Shown here: piece by piece, positions 6,010 through 13,703 of the stretch
How the letters are laid out: the number at the start of each line of letters is the position of its first letter
How positions within the stretch are numbered: position 1 is the stretch's first letter
NCBI GenBank assembly: GCA_963838795.1
Contig: CAWISL010000016.1
Location: 1-17,141 of the forward strand
Direction of reading: 5' to 3'
Origin: JAIBJN01 sp963838795
Lineage (GTDB): Bacteria; Actinomycetota; Thermoleophilia; Gaiellales; Gaiellaceae
Length of the DNA: 17,141 nt
Program-made: the position numbers and the translations under genes
The notes under the pieces: generated by a model
Databases searched by the model: none
Told to the model about the DNA's origin: nothing
Seen by the model: the letters and a program-made list of their open reading frames with translations, nothing else

Positions 6010-7392
6010 GTGCTGCGCTCCCTGCGCTTCAAGCTCCCCGCGATCTTCTTCGCGGGCGTGCTCGTGGCCGCGCTCGTCACCGTCGCGATCGCGGTTCGGT
6101 TCTTCCAGGACGACACCCGGTCGCGCACGCTCGCGGAGCTTCAGCGCCAGGCCGAGGGGCTCGCCGAGCTCTACACGAGACAGGCCAACGCGAGCATCGA
6201 CGAGACCGGCCCCGCGCCGCGCTTCGCCCCACCGACGCTCGAGGAGGCGACGGGCTCGGAGATCTACTACGCGGGTGTCGAGATCTTCCCGGGGCAGGCG
6301 TCCGGCCTGAGCAAGCTGCCCCTCGACCTCCTCGACAGGGAAGCCCTCGACGACGGCCGCGTGCAGACGTTCGAGTTCCAGCCACCCGGCGTCGACCGCG
6401 TGTTCCTCGCCGCCGCGTACCCGATCCGGCTCGGCGGCGAGACCTTCGGCGCGATCGTCGTGGCGAAGCCGCGTGCCGAGCTCCAGGAACAGTGGATGGA
6501 TCTGTCCCAGCGGCTCGCGCTCGCGTTCCTCGCCGGCCTCGGGATCGCGGCCGGGTTCGTCTGGTACCTGACCCGGCGCCTGACGAAGCCCCTGCTGACC
6601 CTCTCGCGTGCCGCGGACGAGGTGGCCCTCCGGCGCTACGGCGCCGAGCTACCGGAGTCGGGCTCGAGCGACGAGATCGCGCACCTGACGGAGCGGTTCC
6701 GCGAGATGACCGAGCGGCTCGCCGCGTCGGAGGCCCACGAGCGCAACTTCCTCGTCCGTGTCTCCCACGAGCTGCGGACCCCGCTCACCGCCATCCGCGG
6801 TCACGTCGCCGCCCTGCGCGAGGGCCTGGCGGACGACGCGGCGGCCCGGCAGGCGTCGCTCGACGTCATCCGGGCGGAGACGGACCGGCTCGTGCGTCTC
6901 GTCGGCGACCTCGTCGACCTCTCCCGGCTCGAGGCACACAGCTTCACGCTCGAGGAGCACGAGGTCGAGCTCGAGCGCCTCGTCGAGCAGGGCTACAACT
7001 CGTTCGCCGAGGAGGCGCGCCGCCGGGAGATCCGCTACGAGCTGTCGCTCGGCGCCCGCCCGGTGCTGCACACGGACGGCGACCGCGTCCTCCAGATCGT
7101 CTCCAACCTTCTCTCGAATGCGTTTTCCTGGACGCCGGACGGCGGCACGATCTCGCTGGCGGTCTCGAAGGACAACGGCTTCGCCTCGGTCTCAGTCTCC
7201 GACTCGGGGCCCGGGATCGCGCCGGTCGACCGGGACCGTGTCTTCAGGCCGTTCGTGTCGGAGAACGGCGAGGGCACCGGCCTCGGGCTCGCCATCTCGC
7301 TGGAGCTCGCGCACGCGCTGGGCGGCGACCTCGAGCTCGACTCCACGGTCGGGCGAGGCTCGCGGTTCGAGCTTCGCCTGCCCGCCCAGTAG
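6010..7392 (+). CDS. Membrane sensor histidine kinase
   Basis: This 460-residue kinase starts at GTG 6010 with GGGGCGG just upstream. TM1 is at about 9-30 (LPAIFFAGVLVAALVTVAIAV). An extracytoplasmic sensor of about 135 residues follows, then TM2 at about 168-187 (LALAFLAGLGIAAGFVWYL). HAMP is about 188-240, starting with TRRLTKPLLTLS. HisKA has phospho-acceptor His253 in VSHELRTPLTAIRGH. The HATPase domain shows the N box with Asn366/Asn370 (SNLLSNAFSWTPDGG), the G1 box DSGPGIA (398-404), the F region VFRPF and the G2 box GTGLGLAI (422-429). All catalytic motifs are intact. The sensor domain (IYYAGVEIFPGQ, RVFLAAAYPI, FGAIVVAKP) is PAS/Cache-like in feel, but this is inference. It pairs with the regulator directly upstream. 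Confidence 0.95.
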   Translation: MLRSLRFKLPAIFFAGVLVAALVTVAIAVRFFQDDTRSRTLAELQRQAEGLAELYTRQANASIDETGPAPRFAPPTLEEATGSEIYYAGVEIFPGQASGLSKLPLDLLDREALDDGRVQTFEFQPPGVDRVFLAAAYPIRLGGETFGAIVVAKPRAELQEQWMDLSQRLALAFLAGLGIAAGFVWYLTRRLTKPLLTLSRAADEVALRRYGAELPESGSSDEIAHLTERFREMTERLAASEAHERNFLVRVSHELRTPLTAIRGHVAALREGLADDAAARQASLDVIRAETDRLVRLVGDLVDLSRLEAHSFTLEEHEVELERLVEQGYNSFAEEARRREIRYELSLGARPVLHTDGDRVLQIVSNLLSNAFSWTPDGGTISLAVSKDNGFASVSVSDSGPGIAPVDRDRVFRPFVSENGEGTGLGLAISLELAHALGGDLELDSTVGRGSRFELRLPAQ

Positions 7393-7403
7393 CGCTACTG
7401 GGC
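7384..7403. terminator. 20-bp perfect palindrome over two convergent stop codons, possible bidirectional terminator
   Basis: GCCCAGTAGCGCTACTGGGC is a perfect palindrome containing the TAG of the kinase (7390-7392) and the TAG of the convergent coiled-coil gene (7397-7395). It could fold as an 8-bp stem with a GCGC loop in either transcript. There is no T-run, so intrinsic termination is not certain. Confidence 0.45.
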
Positions 7404-7862
7404 CTGGCGGCTGTCGATCCGGTAGAGCGCGGCGCCGGGCCGCTCCTCGAGGGAGCGCTCGATGCGGTCGAGAATGCGCTCGGCCCGGTCGAGCCGGCGC
7501 TCGACGGAGCGCCAGCCGGATCCGATCAGCTCGACGAGGACGGCGAGATCCTCGAGCCGCTCGCGCCTCTCGGCGGCCACCTCGGCCTGCAGCGCCTCGA
7601 GGCGGCGAACGAGCTGGCCCGTCAGGCCGCGCACCTCGGCGATGTGCTTGGCGACGGGGAGCACCTCCGCGCGCATCCCTTCCTCGATGGCGGCTCCGAG
7701 ACGCTCCGGGACCACGGTCTCGAGCTCGGCCGCGGTTTGCGCGAGTGCGTCGAGCCCGGCCTCGGCACGTGCGAGAGCGGCCTCGAGGTCGGCCTTCGTC
7801 GTGCCTCCCTCGCGCGCCTCCGCGATGCGTGCTCTGGCCCGTTCCAGCGCGTCGCGATCCAT
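7395..7862 (-). CDS. Coiled-coil protein of unknown function
   Basis: The protein is 155 residues from ATG 7862 (MDRDALERARARIAEARE). An ATG at 7895 would run into the queA start and is less likely. The whole chain is charged and helical, with Leu/Ala/Val at heptad-like spacing: ADLEALARAEAG, TAAELETVVPERLG, GLTGQLVRRLEALQAEVAAE, then SVERRLDRAERILDRIERSL. There are no cysteines, no transmembrane segment and no enzyme motif. It probably forms a dimeric or oligomeric coiled coil. A structural or scaffold role is inference. It is convergent with the sensor kinase and divergent from queA, with 31 bases between starts. Confidence 0.65.
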   Translation of the reverse strand: MDRDALERARARIAEAREGGTTKADLEAALARAEAGLDALAQTAAELETVVPERLGAAIEEGMRAEVLPVAKHIAEVRGLTGQLVRRLEALQAEVAAERRERLEDLAVLVELIGSGWRSVERRLDRAERILDRIERSLEERPGAALYRIDSRQAQ

Positions 7863-7893
7863 GGCGGTGACTCTACTCTTGGCGTCGGATCGC

Positions 7894-8835
7894 ATGAGAA
7901 CCGCCGAGCTCGACTACGACCTCCCGCCGGAATTGATCGCCCAGCGGCCGCTCGAGCGGCGCGACGACTCGCGGCTCCTCGTCGCCGATCGGGCCTCCGG
8001 CGACGTCCGGCACCGGCACTTCCGCGACCTCCGGGACGAGCTCCCTGACGGGGCGCTCGTCGTCGTCAACGACACCCGCGTGATTCCCGCGCGCGTGCGG
8101 GCGCGCAGGGAGTCCGGCGGCGAGGCCGAGGTCCTGCTCCTCGAGCCGGCCGGGGACGGCCTGTGGGAAGCGCTCGCGCGCCCGACGAAGCGTCTGCGGG
8201 CGGGAGCGAGGCTCGGCCCAGTCGAGCTCGTGGAGCACATCGGCGCCGGGCGGTGGCTGGTCCGCCTCGCAGGGGAGCCGGAGGGCGAGGCCCCGCTGCC
8301 GCCGTACATCACGGAGCCCCTCGCCGACGCAGAGCGCTACCAGACCGTCTACGCGGAGGAGGCAGGCTCCGCGGCTGCGCCCACGGCCGGGCTCCACTTC
8401 ACGCCGGAGCTCCTCGGCGGGCTCGACGTCGAGCGGATCACGCTCCACGTCGGCCTCGACACCTTCCGCCCGGTGACGGCGGACGACCTCGCCGACCACG
8501 AGATCCACAGCGAGCGCTACCGGGTGGAGCCCGGCGCGTGGGAGCGGATCCGCGCCGCGGAGGGGGTCGTGGCCGTGGGGACGACCACCGTGCGGGTGCT
8601 CGAGTCGCTCGCGCGCGGCGCGCCGCTCGAAGGCCGGACGAGCCTCTTCGTCACGCCGGGCTTCGAGTTCCGGCGCGTGGACGCGCTCGTGACCAACTTC
8701 CACCTGCCGCGGTCGACCCTGCTCGCCCTGGTCATGGCCTTCGCGGGCGTAGAGGAGACGCGGAGGCTCTACCGGCTCGCGATCGAGGAGCGCTACCGCT
8801 TCTACTCCTTCGGCGATGCGATGCTCCTCCTGTGA
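7894..8835 (+). CDS. queA: S-adenosylmethionine:tRNA ribosyltransferase-isomerase QueA
   Basis: QueA transfers and isomerises the ribosyl part of S-adenosylmethionine onto preQ1 at tRNA position 34, giving epoxyqueuosine. The 313-residue protein is slightly shorter than the usual 340 or so. Family marks in order are AELDYDLPPELIAQRP (start), VVVNDTRVIPARV, PPYITEP, RYQTVYAEEAGSAAAPTAGL, HVGLDTFRPV, IHSERYRV, AVGTTTVRVLES, ALVTNFHLPRSTLLALVMAF and the C-terminal YRFYSFGDAMLL. No frameshift is evident. The start is the ATG at 7894, which directly precedes the conserved N-terminal motif. It lies upstream of tgt, whose product makes the preQ1-tRNA substrate, and the pair is expected to be co-transcribed. 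Confidence 0.96.
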   Translation: MRTAELDYDLPPELIAQRPLERRDDSRLLVADRASGDVRHRHFRDLRDELPDGALVVVNDTRVIPARVRARRESGGEAEVLLLEPAGDGLWEALARPTKRLRAGARLGPVELVEHIGAGRWLVRLAGEPEGEAPLPPYITEPLADAERYQTVYAEEAGSAAAPTAGLHFTPELLGGLDVERITLHVGLDTFRPVTADDLADHEIHSERYRVEPGAWERIRAAEGVVAVGTTTVRVLESLARGAPLEGRTSLFVTPGFEFRRVDALVTNFHLPRSTLLALVMAFAGVEETRRLYRLAIEERYRFYSFGDAMLLL

Positions 8836-8950
8836 CCCGCTTCCCCTTCTATCTCCGGGGCACCCCGTCCCACCACCCGCTTTCGACGGTAACGCCAGAA
8901 AACGCACCCGTGGCGCGCGGAGCGTGTCGAATCGCGCGCGGAAGCGTGCC

Positions 8951-10076
8951 GTGAGCTTCACGCTGAGCGCCACCGACGGCGCGGCGCGCGCCGGCGTCCT
9001 GCACACGGCGCACGGCGACGTGCCCACGCCCGCGTTCATGCCCGTGGGGACGAAGGCGACCGTCAAGGGCCTCGACCCGGTCCGGCTGCGCGAGCTCGGG
9101 ACGACGATCCTCCTCGGCAACACGTACCACCTGCACTTCCGGCCCGGCGCGGAGCTCATCGAGGAGCTCGGAGGCCTGCACCGGTTCATGGCCTGGGACG
9201 GGCCGATCCTCACGGACTCCGGGGGCTTCCAGGTCTTCTCGCTCCGCGACACGATCGTCGCCGCCGACGACGAGGGCGTGACGTTCAGGTCGGTCTACGA
9301 CGGCGAGGCCGCGCGCTTCACGCCGGAGCTCGCAGCCGAGATCCAGCGGCGGCTCGGCTCGGACATCGCCATGTGCCTCGACATCTGCCTTCCGGCCGCG
9401 GCCCCGGCCCGAGAAATGCAGCAGGCCGCCGATCGCACCACGCTCTGGGCCGCACGTCAGCTCGCGGCGCCGCGCGCGGACGGGCAGCTCCTCTTCGGGA
9501 TCTCCCAGGGCGGCACGGACGTCGACCTCCGCCGCCGCTCCATCGACGAGATCGCGGCACTCGGCTTCGACGGCAACGCGCTCGGCGGGCTGAGCGTGGG
9601 GGAGGACCGCGAGCTCATGCTCGAGACCGTCGCGTGGAGCGCGCCGCTCCTGCCGGCCGACAGGCCGCGCTACTTCATGGGGATCGGGGACCCGGCCGGG
9701 ATCCTCGAGGTGGTCGAGCGCGGGGTCGACATGTTCGACTGCGTGCTGCCCACGCGGCTCGGGCGCACGGGCTCGGCGGTGACGTGGGAGGGCCGCCTGA
9801 ACCTCCGCAACGCCCGCTTCGCGCGGGACTCCGCGCCGCTGCAGGAAGGCTGCCCGTGCCGGGCGTGCACCGGCTTCTCGCGCGCGTACCTGCGCCACCT
9901 CGTGAACCAGCAGGAGCTGCTCGGGCTCACGCTGCTCTCGGAGCACAACGTCCGCTTCCTGCTCGACCTGACCGCCGCGCGCTCGAGCGGCCATCGAGCG
10001 CGGTGAGCTCGCAGCCTTCAAGGCGGAGGCGCTGGACCGGCTCGGCCCGCCGGCCACGGCGGCCGCGCCGGAGTGA
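8951..10076 (+). CDS. tgt: tRNA-guanine transglycosylase Tgt, apparent frameshift near the C-terminus
   Basis: Tgt exchanges guanine 34 of tRNAs with GUN anticodons for preQ1. The start GTG 8951 gives MSFTLSATDGAARAGVLHTA, the usual N-terminus; a GTG at 8921 would add 10 residues. Catalytic marks are Asp89 in LTDSGGFQVFSL, LLFGISQGG at 180-188, the nucleophile Asp263 in FDCVLPTRLGRTG and the zinc site Cys301, Cys303, Cys306 and His332 (CPCRAC...LLSEHN). The uncorrected frame stops at 10006 after LTAARSSGHRAR. The next frame reads AAIERGELAAFKAEALDRLG and ends at TGA 10074-10076. Dropping one C near 9979 gives LTAAARAAIERGELAAF, the normal family ending. The corrected length is about 374 residues. 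A real truncation would leave the catalytic core and zinc site intact. Confidence 0.95.
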
Positions 10077-10091
10077 CAGAAGCCACGGCCT

Positions 10092-10097
10092 GATACT
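10092..10097 (+). promoter_or_regulatory. Possible -10 box before yajC-secDF
   Basis: GATACT lies in the 112-base gap after tgt and is followed by T-rich sequence, an island of low GC. GTGACA (10073-10078) is 13 bases upstream, a poor spacing for a -35 box. A short palindrome, CACAATTGTG (10107-10116), follows. The run of six T at 10097-10102 could instead belong to a weak terminator for tgt, but no good stem precedes it. Confidence 0.3.
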
Positions 10098-10174
10098 TTT
10101 TTCCGGCACAATTGTGTGTCAGAGGTCCTTGCGGCGCCCCGCGAGGAATGGGCGCGCGCGGTCGAGACACGTCT

Positions 10175-10180
10175 AGGAGG
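10175..10180 (+). promoter_or_regulatory. Strong ribosome-binding site of yajC
   Basis: AGGAGG sits 8 bases before GTG 10189 and decides the start. It is the clearest Shine-Dalgarno sequence in the window. Confidence 0.8.
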
Positions 10181-10188
10181 CTCAAGTA

Positions 10189-10557
10189 GTGGACCCAATC
10201 TTTCTCTTCTTCCTCGTGATGCTCGTGTTCCTGTACCTCCTGCTGGTGCGTCCTCAGCGACAGCAGGCGAAGCGTCACCAGGAGATGCTCAAGGACCTCA
10301 GCATCGGCGACGAGGTGATCACCGCCGGCGGCATCTACGGCGAAGTGACCGAGATCGACGACGAGCGTGTCCAGCTCGAGGTCGACGCCGACGTTCGCAT
10401 CGCCGTCACCCGCCGTGCGATCGCCAACAAGGTGCCCCCGGAGGAGTCCGCCGCCATGGCCGAGGAGCCGGAAGAGGCCCCCGAGCCGATGGAGGCGCCC
10501 GAGCCGGCGTCGATCGACGACGTTGAGCCTGTGGTGGAGGAACAGGCCCGCCGCTAG
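10189..10557 (+). CDS. yajC: Preprotein translocase subunit YajC
   Basis: YajC is a small inner-membrane protein that associates with SecDF and the SecYEG channel. The 122-residue protein has one N-terminal membrane helix (about 4-20, FLFFLVMLVFLYLLLV). The family signature RPQRQQAKRHQEML comes directly after it, followed by LSIGDEVITAGGIYGEVTEI, a small beta domain. The last 40 or so residues are an acidic, proline-rich tail (EEPEEAPEPMEAPEPAS) longer than in the E. coli protein. The start follows a strong AGGAGG. The secD GTG is 17 bases downstream of the TAG. The conserved order queA-tgt-yajC-secD-secF supports the call. Confidence 0.95.
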   Translation: MDPIFLFFLVMLVFLYLLLVRPQRQQAKRHQEMLKDLSIGDEVITAGGIYGEVTEIDDERVQLEVDADVRIAVTRRAIANKVPPEESAAMAEEPEEAPEPMEAPEPASIDDVEPVVEEQARR

Positions 10558-10574
10558 GGCCGAGCGCAGCACCC

Positions 10575-13375
10575 GTGCGTCGTTACCTCCTCATCCTGGC
10601 CGCCCTCTTCGGCGTCATCGCGGGCGTCGCCGTGCTGAGCATCTTCCGCTCGCCGACGCTCGGGCTCGATCTGCAGGGCGGTCTCGAGGTCGTCCTCGAG
10701 GCGCGGCCGGAGGCCGGGCAGGAGCTGACGGAGGAGGACCTCGACCGGTCGGTCGAGATCATCCGAGACCGCGTGGACAAGATCGGCGTCTCCGAGCCGG
10801 AGATCCGCAAGCAGGGCGACAACCAGATCGTCGTCGACCTCGCCGGCGTTTTCGACCAGGGCCGCGCCGCGGACATCATCGGCCAGACGGCCCAGCTCGA
10901 GTTCTACGACCTCCAGGGCGACGCGATGCCGATCTCGCAGAACCCCGCTGACCCGACCGGGATGCCGCAGGCGAGCCCGACGCTCCTGCCTCTCCTCACT
11001 CCGGAGGATGAGCTGCCGGAGGACACGGAGGCGCGCGAGTGGTACCTGTTCTCCGAGTCGAAGTCGCGCCTCGCCGGCCCTGCGCCGACGAAGGAGGCGC
11101 TGGCCGCGCAGATCGAAGGGGGCGAGATCCCCGAGGGCGCCGAGTACTTCGTCGTTCCCGAGGGCACGACCGTCCTCACCTGCGGGCACGCGACCAACGA
11201 CGAGGCGGCGGCGGCACAGCCCTGCCCGGGCGGCGTCTCGGCCGCTTCGCCCTGGTACTACCTCTACCGCTACGAGCCCGACGCCGCCGAGGACCCGAGC
11301 CCGGCGCTGACGGGCGAGGACCTCAACGCCGACGGCACGCGCCAGGACTTCGGCACCGACGGGCAGCCGAACGTCCTCCTCGACTTCACGGACGAGGGCG
11401 GGGACAGGTTCCACGACATCACGCGGACGCTCTCCCAGCGCGGGCAGACCCTGGCCGACACGAACCAGGCGGAAGGCCGCGACCAGGAGCGCGCCTTCGC
11501 GCAGAGCTTCGCGATCGTCCTCGACAACGAGATCCGCTCGTTCCCGATCATCGACTTCACCGACCCGCAGCTCGTCGACGGCATCTCGGGCGGCAGCGCT
11601 GAGATCACCGGCCTCGACAACCTCGACGAGGCGAAGGACCTGGCGCTCGTCCTCCAGACCGGCGCCCTGCCCGTCGAGTTCGTCCAGGTCGAGCGGACGC
11701 AGATCTCCGCCACGCTCGGTGAGGACTCGCTCCGAGAGGCAATGATCGCGGCGCTCGTCGGGCTGATCGCCGTCGCGATCTTCCTGCTCATCGTTTATCG
11801 CTTCCTCGGCGTCGTCGCCATCGTCGGCCTCGCCGTCTACGGCATCTTCCTCTACGGCGCGATCCTCGCCTTCGAGGTGACGATGACGCTGCCGGGCATC
11901 GCGGGGATCATCCTCACCATCGGTGTCGCGGCCGACGCGAACATCGTCATCTTCGAACGCATCAAGGAAGAGGTGCGTGCGGGCAAATCGGTGCGCGCCG
12001 CCATCGCCACCGGCTACCGCAAGGGCTTCGCCACGATCGTCGACGCAAACGTCGTCACGATGATCACGGCGTTCGTGCTCTTCGCCGTAGCGACGGGTGG
12101 CGTCCGTGGGTTCGCGCTCATGCTCCTCGTCGGAACGCTGCTCTCGATGCTCACGGCGGTGCTTGCCACGCGCGCACTCCTCGGCGTCCTCGCGCGCTTC
12201 CGCTGGTTCGACAACCCCAAGTTCATGGGCGCCAAGGCCGAGAGGATCCCGGACTGGCAGAAGATCGACTTCGTCGGCAAGCGCCGGATCTGGTTCTCGA
12301 TCGCGACCGGGCTGCTCGTCGTCTCGATCGCCTTGATCGTGTTCAAGGGCCTCAACCTGGGAATCGACTTCGAGGGCGGGAGCCAGGTCTCGTTCGAGAC
12401 GCCGCAGCCGACGACGGTCGACCGCGTGCGCGAGGAGGCGGCGTCCGTCGGCCTGGCCGACGCCGTCATCCAGGGGCGCGGGAACGAGACCGACGGTGGC
12501 TACACCGAGTTCCAGATCAAGACAGAGACGCTGACCGAGGCTCAGCAGGCGGAGCTGACAAGCTCGATCCAACGCGACCTGGACGCCGAGGCGATCGGCG
12601 TCCGCAGCGTGTCCGGGAGCTTCAGCGACCAGATCCTGCGCGGGGCGATCCTCGCCATCGTCGTCTCCCTGGTCCTGATCGTCATCTACGTGACGATCCG
12701 GTTCGAGTTCGTCTTCGCGCTCCCGATCTTCAGGGCGCTCTTCTACGACGTGACGGTCGCGATGGGCGTGTACGCGCTCTTCGGCTGGGAGGTGACGGCC
12801 GCGACCGTGGCCGCCATCCTCACCATCCTCGGTTACTCGATGTACGACACGATCATCATTTTCGACCGCGTGCGCGAGAACATCCCGCTCATGCGCAAGT
12901 CGAGCTTCGCGGCCATCGCCAACCAGTCGCTGTGGGAGACGATCCGCAGGTCGCTCGCCACGAGCTTCATCACGCTCCTCCCGGTCACCTCGCTGATCCT
13001 CTTCGGCGGGGAGACGCTGCAGGCGTTCGCGGTCGCGCTGCTGATCGGCATCGGCTCCGGCGCGTTCTCGACGATCTTCATCGCCACGCCGTTCCTCGCG
13101 GTGCTGAAGGAGCGCGAGCCCGAGTACGCGCGGCGCAAGGACGCGGGCCTCCAGGAGAAGCTCGACACCGTCGGCGAGCAGACGGAAGGTCGCCCGGACG
13201 ACGAGCCCGTCGCCGCCGAGGAGGAGATCGAGGAGCCGTCAAGAGGCCGGAAGAGGCCGAAGAGGCTGTCACCGCCGACGCCGCTCCGGCGGACGGCGGA
13301 GGGGACGGCGCAGCCGCCAGGCGGGAGGCGCGCCGCAAGCGAAGGCGTGCGAAGCCACATGGCCGAGCCCGCTAA
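10575..13375 (+). CDS. secDF: Fused protein translocase SecDF, apparent frameshift in the C-terminal tail
   Basis: SecDF is a proton-driven membrane protein that helps pull secreted proteins through SecYEG. SecD and SecF are one continuous chain. The SecD half has TM1 at 3-24, Asp32 in LGLDLQGG, a large periplasmic P1 domain with an insertion (about 140-260) and a TM2-6 bundle with AADANIVIFERIKEE (Asp454). The SecF half begins at about 565, with LGIDFEGGSQV (Asp598) and GYSMYDTIIIFDRVREN (Asp758). The raw frame runs on to 13703 into the next gene. Near 13237 the tail EEIEEP should continue as VKRPEEAEEAVTADAAPADG and end RRKRRRAKPHGRAR at TAA 13373-13375. One missing G explains this. The corrected length is about 933 residues. 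Fusion of D and F is known in other bacteria such as Bacillus, and no frame break is seen at the junction. Confidence 0.93.
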
Positions 13376-13703
13376 CGACTCGAACAGCTCGCTCCGCGAG
13401 ACCGTCGAGGAGCTCTTTCTCGCAGGCGTCGGCGTCGTCGCCCTGACGAAGGACCGGGCCGACGAGCTCGTCGAGGAGCTGGTCGGGCGCGGCAAGGTCA
13501 GCCGCGAGGACGCGAAGGACGTCGTCGACGAGGTGATGGGCCGCTGGCGCGGGGACGCGCTGCGCGTCGGCGAGCGCGCCGGCTCGACGCTCTCCGGGCT
13601 CTTTCGCGAGGTCGGGCTCGTCACGCGCCGCGAGTACGAGGAGCTCGAGCTCCGGCTCGCGCAGCTCGAGCACCGACTCCGCCTGGTCGAAAAGGAAAAG
13701 TGA
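13359..13703 (+). CDS. Phasin-like protein (polyhydroxyalkanoate granule/regulator type)
   Basis: This is a 114-residue protein starting at ATG 13359 inside the last codons of secF (17-bp overlap in another frame once secF is corrected). The N-terminal helix reads SLRETVEELFLAGVGVVALT, followed by KDRADELVEELVGRGKVS and EDAKDVVDEVMGRW. The C-terminal third (TRREYEELELRLAQLEHRL) is a coiled coil. This layout matches short phasin-type proteins annotated as PHA synthesis regulators. Many such genes in actinobacteria occur without evidence of PHA granules, so the function is open. The TGA overlaps the GTG of the ABC1 kinase. The link to the kinase, rather than to PHA genes, suggests a membrane or quinone-lipid role, but this is inference. 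Confidence 0.8.
   Translation: MAEPANDSNSSLRETVEELFLAGVGVVALTKDRADELVEELVGRGKVSREDAKDVVDEVMGRWRGDALRVGERAGSTLSGLFREVGLVTRREYEELELRLAQLEHRLRLVEKEK

Noticed and set aside
5865..8048. 727-codon plus-strand open frame over the kinase gene
   Set aside because: It is a different frame from the kinase, whose HisKA and ATPase motifs are intact. The product is Arg/Pro/Ala-rich without a domain.
7873..10198. Long minus-strand open frames over queA and tgt (7873-9252 and 8849-10198)
   Set aside because: Both are antisense to two well-recognised enzymes; their translations are low-complexity and carry no motif.
10554..12572. 672-codon open frame on the minus strand across secD
   Set aside because: It is antisense to a clear SecD with catalytic motifs. 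The product is an Arg/Asp/Glu-rich repetitive sequence typical of the complement of high-GC codons.
10575..13703. A natural three-part SecD-SecF-phasin protein
   Set aside because: The junction residues are unlike either family, and one added base restores both a normal SecF tail with its own stop and a separate phasin-like start.
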